DNA of 64,000 bases. Source: Balaenoptera acutorostrata. Its lineage: Eukaryota > Chordata > Mammalia > Artiodactyla > Balaenopteridae. The translations under genes were made by a program, and so were the position numbers. This document shows positions 48,190 to 60,000 of the stretch, in pieces (the stretch's first letter is position 1; each line of letters begins with the position of its first letter). The stretch is taken from assembly GCF_949987535.1 (NCBI RefSeq), contig NC_080068.1, positions 84,283,254 to 84,347,253 of the forward strand. The letters run 5' to 3'. The notes below the pieces were generated by a model, which did not search any database, had not been told where the DNA came from, and saw nothing but the letters and a program-made list of their open reading frames with translations.

Positions 48190-48655
48190 CAATAGTTCCT
48201 GGATGCTGTTTTTGTTGTTGTTAATTTTGATTTTTCTCTCTTTGCCTTTCAGTTTGGGGAGTTTCTACTGACCAGTTTTAGGTCATTGATTCTTTCCTTG
48301 GTTATGTCCAGTCTACTAATATGCACATCAAAGGCATTCTTCACTTCTGTTAAGGTATGTTTTATTTCTAGCATTTCCTTTTGAATTTTTTACTTAGAAT
48401 CATCTCTTTGCTTACATTATTACTCTGTTCTTATATGTTGTCTACTTTTTCCATTATAGCCCTTAACACTGATCATAGTTATTTTAAAATCTCTGTCTGA
48501 TAATTCCAAAATCTATCATATGTGAGTCCAATTCTGATGCTTACTTTGCTTCTTCAGACTGTGATTTTCCCTTGTTTAGCATTACTTGTAATTTTTTGTT
48601 GAAAACCAGCCATGATGTATTGGATAATAGTAATGGAGGTATAAAGAAAAAAAAC
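48190..48655 (-). mobile_element. Old L1-type fragment (5'UTR/3'UTR region)
   Basis: The stretch with 'ctctgtctgataattccaaaatc', 'gagtccaattctgatgcttactttgc' and 'gaaaaccagccatgatgtattgg' is a familiar non-coding part of old mammalian L1 elements read in reverse. Family assignment is tentative. Confidence 0.55.
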
Positions 48656-48669
48656 ATACTCTTATGTGT

Positions 48670-49221
48670 CTCCTCCACTGTCAATACTACTCTACAACAA
48701 CTGCTTCACTTCTGACACCAGATGTGTAAGTTTTTCACACATTAAGCTAATCTGTGACACCAGATCGATGTCATACAATTTAACTCAATTCTGACACTGT
48801 CTACCTGGAGGTTAAGGACTCAGGCTTACAAGATTGCCCCTGATGAAATAAAATTTATATTTTATGGCAAAATTTTTCTTTGCCCATTTTGGCCTACTCC
48901 CTCCCCTTTAGAGTGTACTGTGCATCTGCCTTAATTAGACCTCCTTAGGAGATAACATTCCTTCTTAATCCTGTAAGGGGCCAGGATGACCCATGACCCA
49001 CTACTCACTTTGTATGTTTAGATCTGGATTGTGTAAACTATCAACAATACATCATTTGATGTATAACCCTTTGTCTCAAATGCTTATATAACTGCTTTGA
49101 CCTCTAATGAGCAGAACAGTCCTTAGAGCTTTCTCAAACACTGTCTCCAGGTTATAATCCGCATGTTGGCTCGCATACAATTTCCCATTTCTTTCTTAGA
49201 TTGACCACTGACTTTTCTCAT
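48670..49221 (+). mobile_element. Possible ERV LTR fragment before the gap
   Basis: It has a TATA-like GCTTATATAACTGC near 49081 and an end that resembles an LTR R/U5 region (GTTGGCTCGCATACAATTTC, CCATTTCTTTC). No internal viral gene is seen. The N gap cuts it off. Its sequence differs from the LTR at 49808, so they are not a pair. Confidence 0.4.
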
Positions 49222-49421
49222 NNNNNNNNNNNNNNNNNNNNNNNNNNNNNNNNNNNNNNNNNNNNNNNNNNNNNNNNNNNNNNNNNNNNNNNNNNNNNNN
49301 NNNNNNNNNNNNNNNNNNNNNNNNNNNNNNNNNNNNNNNNNNNNNNNNNNNNNNNNNNNNNNNNNNNNNNNNNNNNNNNNNNNNNNNNNNNNNNNNNNNN
49401 NNNNNNNNNNNNNNNNNNNNN
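49222..49421. other. Assembly gap (200 N)
   Basis: Exactly 200 consecutive N, probably a fixed-size placeholder of unknown true length. Sequence on both sides is repeat-derived, which is the likely cause. Confidence 0.99.
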
Positions 49422-49466
49422 TTTCATTAAGATATCATAGGTTATTTTAAAAAATTTTACATTTCT

Positions 49467-49793
49467 TTTTTTTTTTTTTTATAGCTGTGGAGTTTTTAAG
49501 ATTTATTTATTTTATTGATTGAATGATTGATTGTTGTGTTGGATCTTTGTTTCTGTGCTAGGGCTTTCTCTAGTTGTGGCAAGCGGGGGCCACTCTTCAT
49601 CGCGGTGCACGGGCCTCTCACTATCGTGGCCTCTCTTGTTGTGGAGCACAGGCTCCAGATGCACAGGCTCAGTAGTTGTGGCTCACGGGCCTAGTTGCTC
49701 CACGGCATGTGGGATCTTCCCAGACCAGGGCTCAAACCCGTGCCCACTGCATTAGCAGGCAGATTCTCAACCACTGCGCCACCAGGGAAGCCC
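49467..49793 (-). mobile_element. CHR-2 type SINE
   Basis: A full-length minus-strand copy with many CpG sites already lost (B box complement GGCTCAAACCC). A perfect 9 bp TSD (TACATTTCT) lies at 49458-49466 and 49794-49802. Confidence 0.93.
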
Positions 49794-49807
49794 TACATTT
49801 CTGATAG

Positions 49808-50399
49808 TGAAACCGAGCAGGACCCTTTGGGGTTCCTGGGCATGGAAGCCTTTCTGTGTCTCAAGTTTCTTGTTTGTAGGGAATAGACTCCAGCCTTCAT
49901 GACCTTCCCTGAGTTCCAAAGGGCAAATCCAAACAGTTGATAATCCAGGAAGGGAGGGAATGCAGAGATAAAGGAGGAGCAGCCAGGAAACAATAGTGCA
50001 GTCTTGGGGCAGCGTCCTGGTTCCGCCTCAAGGGGTACACATAACAATATCTTTGAGCTCTTTACAGAACTAAAACCCCCAACAAATGGAAGATGTTAGC
50101 ATTCTTCATTCCAGATTAAAGGAACCAGAGAAGCTCTTCAAGACACCACCTGAGTCTAGATTAAAGGAGTGCAGACCCTGCACACCCCTAATCTCATCAT
50201 TAATGCTGCCCTTGAACCACTGCTATAAAACTGCTCACCAAATCCTCCCAGGTTGGGACACACAGTTTTGAGGGCCACAAGCCTGCTGTGTCCCCCTTTG
50301 CCTGGCAAAGCAATAAAGCTATTCTTTCTTACTTCACCCAAAACTCTGTCTCTGAGATTCAGTCAGCACCCGTGCACAGAGGCTGAGATTTTGGCATCA
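49808..50399 (+). mobile_element. ERV1-type solo LTR
   Basis: About 592 bp, from TGAAACCGAGCAGG to TTTTGGCATCA, i.e. TG...CA ends. A TATA box (TATAAAA, 50224-50230) is followed about 80 bp later by AATAAA (50312-50317) and a short U5. This is the U3-R-U5 layout of a retroviral LTR. No primer-binding site or gag/pol sequence follows, so it is a solo LTR. The flanking bases (ATAG before, GTAG after) are only a weak duplication, so the edges are approximate. Confidence 0.75.
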
Positions 50400-50894
50400 G
50401 TAGGAATAATAAAAGTTAAGTACCAAAAATCTAATATTTATTGAGTATATCACAAAGCACTGTGACCTAATGGAAGTTAATTTACAATTTAAGCTCTTCA
50501 TGATTCACCCTTTCTCCAATAAGAAAAAATTTTAATGCCAACAATAAGTGTTATACTGGAAGTTATAACTAGAATTAGTTATTAAAATGTATAATTAAAA
50601 TATTACCTAACAGAGTAAGTATGTCAGTGAAATATGAACTTCTAAAATATAGTAAATTGATATTCACTTCAAGGTAATGCTATTTCTTGTGAGATTTATT
50701 TCTCACATACACCATAGATACACAAAGATTGACTTTTCTATGTATATATTATACAAATGTAAAATATCTAATTGATAGATTCATAGAAAGTAGAAATTAA
50801 TGAAGGAAGAAAACATTTTGAATAAAAATCTCTGTACCCTAGTTAAAATACATTTATTTTATTAAATTATTTTTTGTTGGTTTTCAATCTGAAG
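50400..50894. other. Unassigned AT-rich sequence
   Basis: No recognisable feature between two LTRs. Confidence 0.5.
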
Positions 50895-51285
50895 TGTTAA
50901 AAATGAAATAAGCAGCACAAAATGAAGCCACTTGTGGGAAACATCACCAAGACTTAGTACATAACCTAATTGCAGTTTCTGCCTCTCCCAGGAGTGAAAT
51001 TTTAAATAAATCACTCTGGAATTTCCCAGTCAGCCATGGTGAGGTAATCTGCATGATAAGACCTCCTGCCCTTTCTCCTAAGGGAAGGTGACCTTGGCTC
51101 AACAATCTTCCCTTTTCTTTCACTAATAACCTCCTTGTCCATCCCCTTTTCTATAAAAACCTTCCATTTTGTATAGTTCCTTCCAGGGCCTTTCTCTTTA
51201 CTAGATGGGATGCTTCCTGATTCATGGATTGTTGAATAAAGTCAATTAGATCTTCAAATTTACTCAGTTGAAATTTTTTTTTTAA
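50895..51285 (+). mobile_element. Solo LTR (ERV, family uncertain)
   Basis: It begins TGTTAAAAATGAAATAAGCA. A TATA box (TATAAAA, 51152-51158) is followed by AATAAA (51235-51240) and 'gatcttcaaatttactcagttg', as in an old mammalian LTR. I believe it is ERVL-like but cannot be sure. No viral genes. Confidence 0.7.
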
Positions 51286-52619
51286 ACGGGGGAAACATGA
51301 GTATCTAAATATGTATTAAATATTTAGTGGTTTAGTGTAGAATAAAGAAATGAGAGCCATGTAATGTCAAAGGGCAATGTTTTTAAAAGAAAATATCCAT
51401 GAGCACTATTTTACAAATCACAGTTTATATTATGTTTTAAATTAAAGTATTAATTATAAATTAAAATAATTATTTATAATAATTTTTAGGTTTTACATTC
51501 AGTTTAAATTTGCCTGTGAGCTGAATTAATACACAATAACTGAGATTACTTGAAAAGATCTAGGGAGACAAGGAGGAACTAACTGGGCTATAAGGAAAAA
51601 AGATATTTTAATAGGTATTCTGCTAAATGGAAATATTCTACTGTGTGGCAGGTGGTCAGTGATTTCTTCCCTTTCTTTAGGCACTCTTTCCTGTGTCATC
51701 CCACTAGGATTTTACCTACACACATACCCACATATATATGTGATACGGTTGTGTGCCTAAATCCACAAGATTATCAAATGAAATGAGAAATGGTTATTAA
51801 GAAATAGACGTTCACTAGATAGTGAGATATGAAACTATATGTCACAAGTTAGCGATTAAAAAGGAATAGGATTCAGAGTTACATGGAAATTAGAATAAAG
51901 ATATACAACAGAGCAGTTGTGCAACAGGATCGGCGGTCACTTTGAAGATCAGAAATTTTGCCATAAATTAAAATTCACATAGATGATGAGCATTTCTGCA
52001 AAATTAGTTGAGCTGACTTCAGTGTAAAGAAATCCTCTTTAGAAAAGGTGTAAATCTTCACACAATCTTTCTATCAATGTTCTTATAGGTATCTCTTAAA
52101 TTGTCATTGTTGTCAGTGATGATGGTGTGTTAATAGGTAGAGAAACTTGATAGAGAAAGTTAGGTTATGGGAAAAATAGTTACTGTGTTTTGCATCTCCA
52201 AATTTATAACTTGTGAAAGATCATATATGTTACATAAATGTTTGTATGCTTTTTATTGAAGCCCCAAATCACAATGTTCAGTCACAGCAGTTTATTACAA
52301 AGAAAACAATACTTTTGGATTTTTAAGTTTAAACCAATTTTAAAATTTAATTTCATTTAACTTGCATTGTTTCCCAACCCATCAACATATCTTTCCAGTT
52401 CATTATTTCTTTACACATTTTCCAATTTTCAAAGCTTCTCTTCAAGTCTCACAGTCAACACCTCCAGCAGCGAGTAAGTCTTAGAGTCTACACCCACCTC
52501 AGCCATTAAATATCTCTAATTTTAGCAAAATTCCCTCAAGTGATTTTCATGCCCCCACTTTCTCACTCTTGTAAACATATTCAAATATTTCATCTTATTA
52601 ATTTTCTCAAATCTTTGTT
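51286..52619. other. Unassigned AT-rich sequence
   Basis: No gene. Part of 52400-52620 could be the start of an L2 fragment. Confidence 0.45.
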
Positions 52620-52985
52620 TGTTTATTTTTAATGCAGTGCTCTTATTAATCCTTTCCAACGGCTTTCATTGCCAAGAGAATAGTCTTTCACAATTTTACA
52701 TCGACCTATCTTTACCAGTCTAAAACGGATCCAAAAGTTACTACTTATAATCCTGAGACCCAGTTGCTGATTTCTTTTTTTTTTTTTTGTGCCTTTATAT
52801 TATTCTCTCATTTCTAGGATAAGCTACCCCCTTACATCTGTTCATAAAATTATACAAATTTGACTTGGAGTGATCTGATATCATTTTTCTTTTCTACTTG
52901 AAATCTTTCTTACCTTTTGTCTTGTCTGGTATTCTTGATCTCACCTTTTATTGCAATTCCCCTATGTCTTTATAAATATCTTTGT
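52620..52985 (+). mobile_element. Possible L2 LINE fragment
   Basis: 'taatcctttccaacggctttcattgc' onward and 'cttgtctggtattcttgatctcac' resemble the L2 3' region, but divergence is high. A T run lies at 52773-52787. Confidence 0.35.
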
Positions 52986-55900
52986 GTGAATCAGTACTTA
53001 GCAAAAGCAGTAAAAATTTTCATATCATAGCTGTCAGTTACATATTTGGTGAGTGACTAATGAATAAATAAAGGGTCAAAGAAGAAGCAACAGAAAAAAT
53101 AGTAATTAGTAATAGTAATGGTAATTAGGTTAGTAAGGAAAACAAATAAATCCTGCAAGTTGAAATAAAACATTTTTTTCTTTTCTGTGTTCCATTAGCA
53201 TTGTTCTCCTCTATCTTTAAATGATGCTATCCTTGATTTCTCTTAAAAGCCAGATTTTCTTCTTACCCTCCAAAATTAAGGACATCTGTTTCAACTTCCC
53301 CTACAGTCGGGCTTTGTAGTAAGATGATAATAATTAATAAACTCTGGGTCTCACACAGCAAACTTCTCTAAAAGCTGCAACTTTGTAGAACTTTGAAAAT
53401 ACAATGCATTATTGACCTGATTGTCTAATACCCAACAGACTACTTTTTCAAGGGCTTAGTTCCCACATTATCTTTTGATGTTCCTGCGGAAGAGGTGAGT
53501 ACTTGTAACACCAGCAGCCTAATTAGGAACACTCCTGTCACTAGGGGATAGCGCAGACCTTCTTCATGCTCAATCATCATGTCCTGAAATATACAGGGTG
53601 GGGTAATGCATCTTATAAATGCCAATTTATTTAGGTTCTAATCACAGATACTTCATCAACTGACAAAAGAAAAACCTCAGTAGGTACACTACTTCAAAAT
53701 CTGGGACAACTTACATGTAATTTCAGGAATCAGCAGGGATACACAGCTGGAGAAAAATAAAAAGCTTGCTGTAATTGAAAATTGCCTTGCAGCTTGTTTG
53801 TGATTAAAATGAAGTTCAGTTCCTTGAAATCTTGTTTAGCAATTAAATCTGTTTTACTTAGGCACTGAAATATTGTCTGTTGTCCTGGAATGATCAAACT
53901 GGTACAGACATGTCTTAGTATCAGATGTTACATGAAAATGTGAATTTAAGAAAATGTAGCCAAATTGATCACCACAAGCAGAAGGCTGTCTTTCAGAGTA
54001 GTGACGGAAATAACCAGCTCAGTTAAATTATCCATCTCACTTGAAAGTTCAGAATTAAATTGAATCATTATATTAGCAAGAAAGTTAATAATGATAAAGC
54101 TGAGTATCATACCTGGAAATGAACCATCTCAAGGCCATGCGGTCTATACACATGCTTCTTTTGTTCAAGCTTTTCTAGTTCACTAATTTCCCTTGTGGGT
54201 CTGTTATGCTGGTATATGCAAATAAATTTGTGGTTAATAAAATCTATTATCCTCAACTAGGCTCCAAATTTCATTGTTTCCCAACAGCTGCTTCAAATAA
54301 ATAAAACATAGAGAAGGAAATATTTCCTGCTCTGCTAGAAAGACTTCATTCTCAGCAACTAAATAACAAAATGAAATTTATTTGATTCACTTTGCAGCTC
54401 TGGGAACCTGAAATCATCCTCCAGCTTCTTGGGAATATGGTTTTTGACAGCTTTGTCTTTTAGTTGATATTTTTCACTGTTGAAAGGCTTATGTACATTT
54501 TCCTCCACTTTAATCTGTTTTCCCATAGAGAATGTAATAAATTCCCCTGCAAATATTTTCATGTCTGTGTATCTCTCTTGGTAGGCTGTTTACATTAAGG
54601 CTCTTGTATAAGTTAGATGAGTTCACCTCAGTAGCTACAGCTTCATTATTAACACAGCCTGTGTGGCATAGTTCAAAATCTTTCAAAGAGAAATTCTATG
54701 TAATCACTGCTACTCTAAGTCTACATCACTGAAAGAACATCAATACATTTCAGAAAGAAAGAAGAGGATGCTTTTTGATTGGGTCTTAATAGGTGGATTG
54801 GTCGGGTCTCGTTTCACAGAAACTTTTTGAAACACTTCCCCTCTCCCCAAAGGAAGGTTTCTGTCTGATGTTTGATTATTATTTTTGATATACTTGATTA
54901 TAGATCACAAGTGACCTAGCCTTGCCTTCTGAACTACAACTGTCTACCTGTGCTTGCTGGGATGCTCACCTGAAAATGCTAGCTTTAATGTTTTTGTAGA
55001 GGAAAAATATAAATATATAAAACATAAAGACACCCAGGAAATGGATAATTCACAGTGGTTACTACACTTGAAAAGGATCACATGCATTGAGAGAGAGGTA
55101 AAGCAGAGTCTTAAGGTTAAAATGTTTGCTACATTTCTGTATCCTCTCTTTAACATAAAAGATTTAGTATGTTCTTATCCACTCCCTCTCTGCCTGATAC
55201 AATAATAGTTGCATTCATATTAGAAGGAACTGGATGGTTTTCAAACCTTTTTGCTTCTGCACCCCTTAAAATAATCCTGGGAAAATACTAGCCATAGCAC
55301 ATTTTGAATTGAAATCTAAATATTTTATCATAACTGTAGATTTTTCATAAAGCATAATGCACATTTTTATGTGCTTTAAATATATTTTCATCAAATCTTA
55401 GAACTGTGGATTTTCTTTTTATAGACAATGACCACTGTAATCTAATTAGAAAAGCCAATTCGTAAAGTCAATCAGTCAAAGCAAACTTTATGTCAGAAAA
55501 ATGTCTGATTTGATTTTTTATTTCTTAAAAGCCTGTTAATGCATGCTTCCATGATTCATCTCACTTCCTCTGAATTTCTATAATGGAATATAGGTTCAAC
55601 AGGAAATTTACTAAGAGTTTATACTGGGGGTGAAATAAGGCACTGACCCCCTCAATATGCCTTGTTTTGCTCTTACTAGACCCTCAATCAGATGCAAGAT
55701 ATGGCTAGGATGGCTCTGTAATGTGATTCAAGACGGAAAATTTGTCTTAATTTTGCGGAGTGAGAACAGACAGGTCATGGTAAAAAGAAATATGGGAAAG
55801 CAGAGCCAAGAGACCATAGGTTTTTTGAAGTAGGAAGTTGGATATCTGAAAAATAATTTCCTAAAGATTATTTATGTGTGTGTATCCCCTAGAGAGAGTT

Positions 55901-57054
55901 TAAATATTCACAGGAGTATATACATCACAGTTTGACTTTGAAGACTCTTGCTTGGGACATCACATAATCAGACTCCTCAACTTTTAGGTGAGAAAATAAG
56001 GCTTAAAATCAATGAATTAACTGTACCAAAAATTGTGTTTCCCTTAACAGTCTGCAAAGCTAGTCTTTGTTACAGTTGGCAAAACTAGTCCTTATATTGT
56101 TTTCTTCTTGAAATTTTCCTTATCTGACTCTACCATGTGCATATCGTTTATTGTCTATGGAACCATTGTTTACTTGTTCAAAAACTCAATGGACCACTGT
56201 AATTGAGGACTTGAGAGAGAGGTACCTGGACTTGTGGGCTCTCAAATCTAGGTTTAGACAGTTTGCCTTATATCACTCATGATCAAGGAATAAGGTCTAG
56301 GATCATGTGACCTTCAGGGATATTGAAATATATTCAAAAGTATATGGTTGCTCTCTGTGCACTCTATCTAGATTAACACTGAATGAATTGTCTACTTTGG
56401 GTATGTTTCATATGTATAAATGTATTTAAATTTCTTAAAGTACAGGATTGGCTATTTTTCCCTCTGATTATCTCATCAAATAGCTTAGCATAGTGGTTTG
56501 CAAATAAAAGACACAATAAATTTTAACTGACTTGTTTTAACAATCTTAATGTTAAAGTTATAGGCTGAATGGTATTTGCCAACAGGGAAATCTCATGCCA
56601 AGATATTCAATTAAAATGATGATTATAATCCATGTAAACAAAACATATGGTTAAAATTAAATAGGAGGTGGATACCACAGAGCAAAAATAAACTATGTTT
56701 GCATGCATTTTTCTCATTTATAAAATTTATTTATTTGAAACCGAGCAGGGAATCATGGTACCTCCAACTAGTTGCATAAACATGAACAAATTCCTTATGT
56801 CCTCTCTTCTAAATTTCAACATCAATAAAATTTTTAAAAAATTGACTTGATGACAGACAAAATTATTTCTCTTTCTATGTCTCATGGTTTTCCATGACTT
56901 TTTCTACAAAGGAGCCACCCACCTCCATGTTTTTTGCTAAAGCATGTTTTGACTTTTATATAATTTACCTAATCACTTTTTCCTATAGCAATTAATACTT
57001 TTTAACTCCTACTTTACAAAAGAAAAGTGATTATTCTCTGTCATATCCAAGGCT
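52986..57054. other. Unassigned, mostly single-copy-looking sequence
   Basis: The longest stretch without any repeat that I can name. A less AT-rich island lies at 53455-53590. The stretch 55240-55300 (GGTTTTCAAACCTTTTTGC...CACCCCTTAAAAT) looks like an old DNA-transposon remnant. Short frames (54359-54562 minus, 54954-55205 plus) have no recognisable homology. At 56737-56750 the 14-mer TGAAACCGAGCAGG also found at 49808 appears, except for its first flanks. Confidence 0.45.
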
Positions 57055-57260
57055 CTATGATTATCATTTATTCAATCAATCATTCAAAAAAACCAAAATT
57101 ATGTGACTACCATGAACTGGGGATACATTAGTATCCAAGACAGACCTGGTTCCTGATGCTTATGAAGACATGGCATATCCTGGGGAAACAAACAAACATA
57201 GTATTAAAATAAAATGTGATAAAAGTTCATATAACTGAAGAAATGTGTCCCAAAAATATC
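57055..57260 (-). mobile_element. Possible ancient LINE tail (L2-like)
   Basis: 'tttattcaatcaatcattcaaa...gaactggggatacattagtatccaagacagacctggttcctg' follows the order of a common mammalian repeat beginning 'cattcattcaacaaatatttattgag...ctggggatacag'. Family uncertain. Confidence 0.45.
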
Positions 57261-57611
57261 TGGCTTTTTTAAAAGTCAATACCATCTGACATAATCTCCT
57301 TATCCTTATTATTATCCATGGATTTCCAGGGCACTTGTACTATCCTCCAAGATTGAAGCACTTATTTTATTATAATTTACTTTATCAATCCATGACCTTC
57401 TACTCAGTGATATATACATCCATATCAAAGACTATTATCTTGGTGTGTGTTCCACTCAGTTCTCTGACTAACCCTTATGAGGCCTCAAATACTCTTGGGT
57501 TTGTTCTAATTGTAAGATTTCAATTACAAACTGTTTTCTATTTGCCAGGCATTCTGCTTTGCTTTTAACATATATTAATTTATGTAATCCTCACAACAAA
57601 TCAATGAGGTT

Positions 57612-58046
57612 GTTGTGGGTTGACTTGTGTCCCCTCAAAAAGATCTGTGGGAATCGTAAAGCTCAGCACCTCAGGATATGACCTTATTTGGAAAAAGGTC
57701 TTTACAGAGTCTACCAAGTTAAAATAAGATCATTAGTGTGGGCCCTAATCCAATGTGTCTGGTGTCCTTATAAAAAGGGGAAATTTGAACACAGAGACAT
57801 TCACAGAGGGAAAATGGTGTAAGGAGACAGGGAGAACATGGCCATTTAGAAACCAAAAATGGCTGAGGCTACCAGAATTTAGGAGAGAGGCAGGAACCAA
57901 TCCTCTCCTAGTACCTTCAGAGGGAGCATGGTCTTGCCAACATCTTGATCTCAGACTTCTGGTCTTCAGAATTGTGTGAAAACAAACGTCTGTATGTTCC
58001 AAGCCACCCAGTTTGTGGTATTTTGTCATGACAGAAAGCTAATAAA
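57612..58046 (+). mobile_element. MLT1-type LTR (MaLR), complete
   Basis: Complete from 'tgttgtgggttgacttgtgtcccc' to 'gccacccagtttgtggtattttgtcatgacagaaagctaataaa'. Typical inner blocks are 'gatatgaccttatttgg', 'gtgtccttataaaaagggg' and 'tctggtcttcagaattgtg'. Non-coding; frames through it are chance. Confidence 0.9.
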
Positions 58047-58308
58047 AGGTAGTATGTAGTAAAGAATTAACCTTGTCCATGTTGAGGTCTGTCCTTTGCC
58101 CACAATTCCTGGAAGATGATCTTTAAACTCTTGAAATGTCTTGCCTGATAAGAAGTACCTTTGTTTACTTGGGAGCCTTGGGCCATGACAGATAGCTTAT
58201 ACTAGTAATATGATTTACTGGGGGTCCTTTAGGCCCCACAAAATCAGCTCAATCTCTTGAAGACCTGGAAACTAAGGTCAGCTATGTGAGCAGTCAACCA
58301 TGTCTACA
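58047..58308. other. Unassigned sequence
   Basis: No gene or named repeat recognised in this short interval between an LTR and a DNA transposon. Confidence 0.5.
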
Positions 58309-58727
58309 CAGGCATCCCTTGGAGATATTGTGGGTTCAGCTCCAGACCACCACCATAAAGTGAATATTGCAATAAAGTGAGTCACATGAATTTTTTGGTT
58401 TCCCAGTGCCTATAAAAGTTATGTTTACACCATACTGTAGTCTATTAAGTGTGCAATATTATTATGTCTTAAAAAAACAAGGTACATGCCTTAATTAAAA
58501 AATACTTTATTGTTAAAAAATGCTAACCATCACCTGAGCCTTCAGTAAGCTGTAATCTTTTTGCTGGTGGGGGGTTTGAAATATTGTGAGAATTACCAAA
58601 ATGTGACACAGAGACATGAACTGAACAAACGCTGTTTAAAAAGACATGTTCAACTCATGGTTGCCACAAACCTTTAATTTGTAATAAAAGTAGTATCTGC
58701 AAATTGCAATAAAGCAAGGTATGCCTG
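58309..58727 (-). mobile_element. Tigger-type DNA transposon, internally deleted
   Basis: 419 bp with inverted ends: CAGGCATCCCTTGGAGATAT at the left, and AATAAAGCAAGGTATGCCTG at the right. 'gttgccacaaacctttaattt' and 'gtgacacagagacatgaac' fit the 5' part of Tigger1 on the minus strand and 'aaaaaatgctaaccatcacctgagccttcag' its 3' part. The transposase region is missing. The right flank is TA as expected; the left has CA. Confidence 0.88.
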
Positions 58728-59172
58728 TATTACTGAGCCCCAGTAAGAACACAGGACATCAAGACTCAGGTGAGCTTTCCTGAGAACACTGGCAATACTC
58801 TGTGAATACTGCCACACATCAGGATGGGAGGAGTTAGTGCTGTTTATGGTTTCACTGGGAGAGAACAGGAAGCTTCACACTGGGAACACTTCCTGGACTT
58901 TGCCACTCATACACCTTCCCTGGGTTGATGTAAATCTGTATCATTTTGCTGTAAAAAACCATAACTATGAGTATAACAGTTTTCAATGAGTTCTGCTCAT
59001 CCCTCTAGTGAATTATTAAACAAGAGGGTGGTTTCATAAACCATTAAACTTGCAGTAGTTTCAGAAGTGAGGGTGGCCTTAGAGATTTCCTGAAATCTAC
59101 AGATAGACCCTATACTACGTTGGCTTTTTTATAATACTGGGTGAAGAAAGATTCCAGAGGATCTTCTCATTG
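58728..59172. other. Unassigned sequence
   Basis: No recognisable gene or repeat. Confidence 0.5.
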
Positions 59173-59180
59173 GACTAAAT

Positions 59181-59399
59181 CAGTAATCAGCAAATTATGG
59201 TCTACAGGCCAAATAAGACCTTCTGGCTGTTTTTGTAAATGAAATTTTATTGCCACAAACCACAGGCATTCATTTACATATTGACAGTGGCTGCTTTTGC
59301 ATTACAATGACTGTTTAGTAAGAACACAGAACTTATGGCTCTCAAAGCCTAAAATATACACTATCTAACCCCTTGCATATATAAGTTTGCCTACCACTG
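59181..59399 (+). mobile_element. hAT-type non-autonomous DNA transposon
   Basis: 219 bp starting CAGTAATCAGCAAATTATGG and ending ATAAGTTTGCCTACCACTG, which are imperfect inverted repeats. Interior blocks such as 'tgtttttgtaaatgaaattttattg' and 'aaagcctaaaatatacactatct' are those of a common Charlie-group MITE. An 8 bp TSD with 6 of 8 matches lies at 59173-59180 and 59400-59407. Confidence 0.88.
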
Positions 59400-59609
59400 C
59401 AGTAAATCATAGTATTCTATATGATTGTGTATAGATCTATGAAGGATCTGACATACAGTTACAGAAATTTAGGACAGCATCCCTTAGTACCACAACCAGT
59501 TTCCTGATGCCATTATTATTTGCATTAGTATCTACCCTTGTATTTGTGCCTCAGTCCACAGAGACAACTTAATAAATACCACATTGATTTCAAGAAAATC
59601 TTATTAGGC

Positions 59610-60000
59610 TTTTATCTACAGAATAAAGTTGTTAACTATTTCCATGTCATACAAAGCTCTTCATGATTTGGGTCCAGACTTCCTTTTTAATATCTTCTAC
59701 AGGTACTTTCATCCATGTGCCCTCTGATTTCATGCCACTTACCATGGCATGAACTTTCAAGACAACCTCTGTGCCTTTGTCCATATTGATCCCTTATCAT
59801 GGAATTTCCTTTTCCTCTTTTCTTTCTAATTATATCTCATCTTTCAAGGCTGAGCTGAAATGCCCTACTTCTTGAATTTTTTACATCCCCTCCAGTATGA
59901 ATTATTCACTACTTCCTTCAAACTTTGATAACTTTTATATGTCAACAAAACTCATCACAGATTTTTCAATAGTATTACAGATGCTTAAAATGTGTGATGA
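59610..60000 (+). mobile_element. L2 LINE 3' region
   Basis: Order of blocks fits L2: 'catacaaagctcttcatgatttggg', 'catgtgccctctg', 'cctctgtgcctttgtcc', 'catggaatttccttttcc', 'catctttcaaggctgagctgaaatg', 'ttttacatcccctccagtatg'. Diverged, no open frame. Confidence 0.8.

Noticed and set aside
49201..49440. Frames running through the N gap
   Set aside because: They consist of unknown residues and are artefacts of the gap.
54359..54562. A 67-codon minus-strand frame with protein-like composition
   Set aside because: No homology that I recognise, no splice or gene context, and a length expected by chance in 64 kb.
54954..55205. An 83-codon plus-strand frame
   Set aside because: No recognisable domain; overlaps an opposite-strand frame of similar size; consistent with chance.
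57745..58029. A 94-codon minus-strand frame
   Set aside because: It lies within an MLT1-type LTR, which is non-coding.
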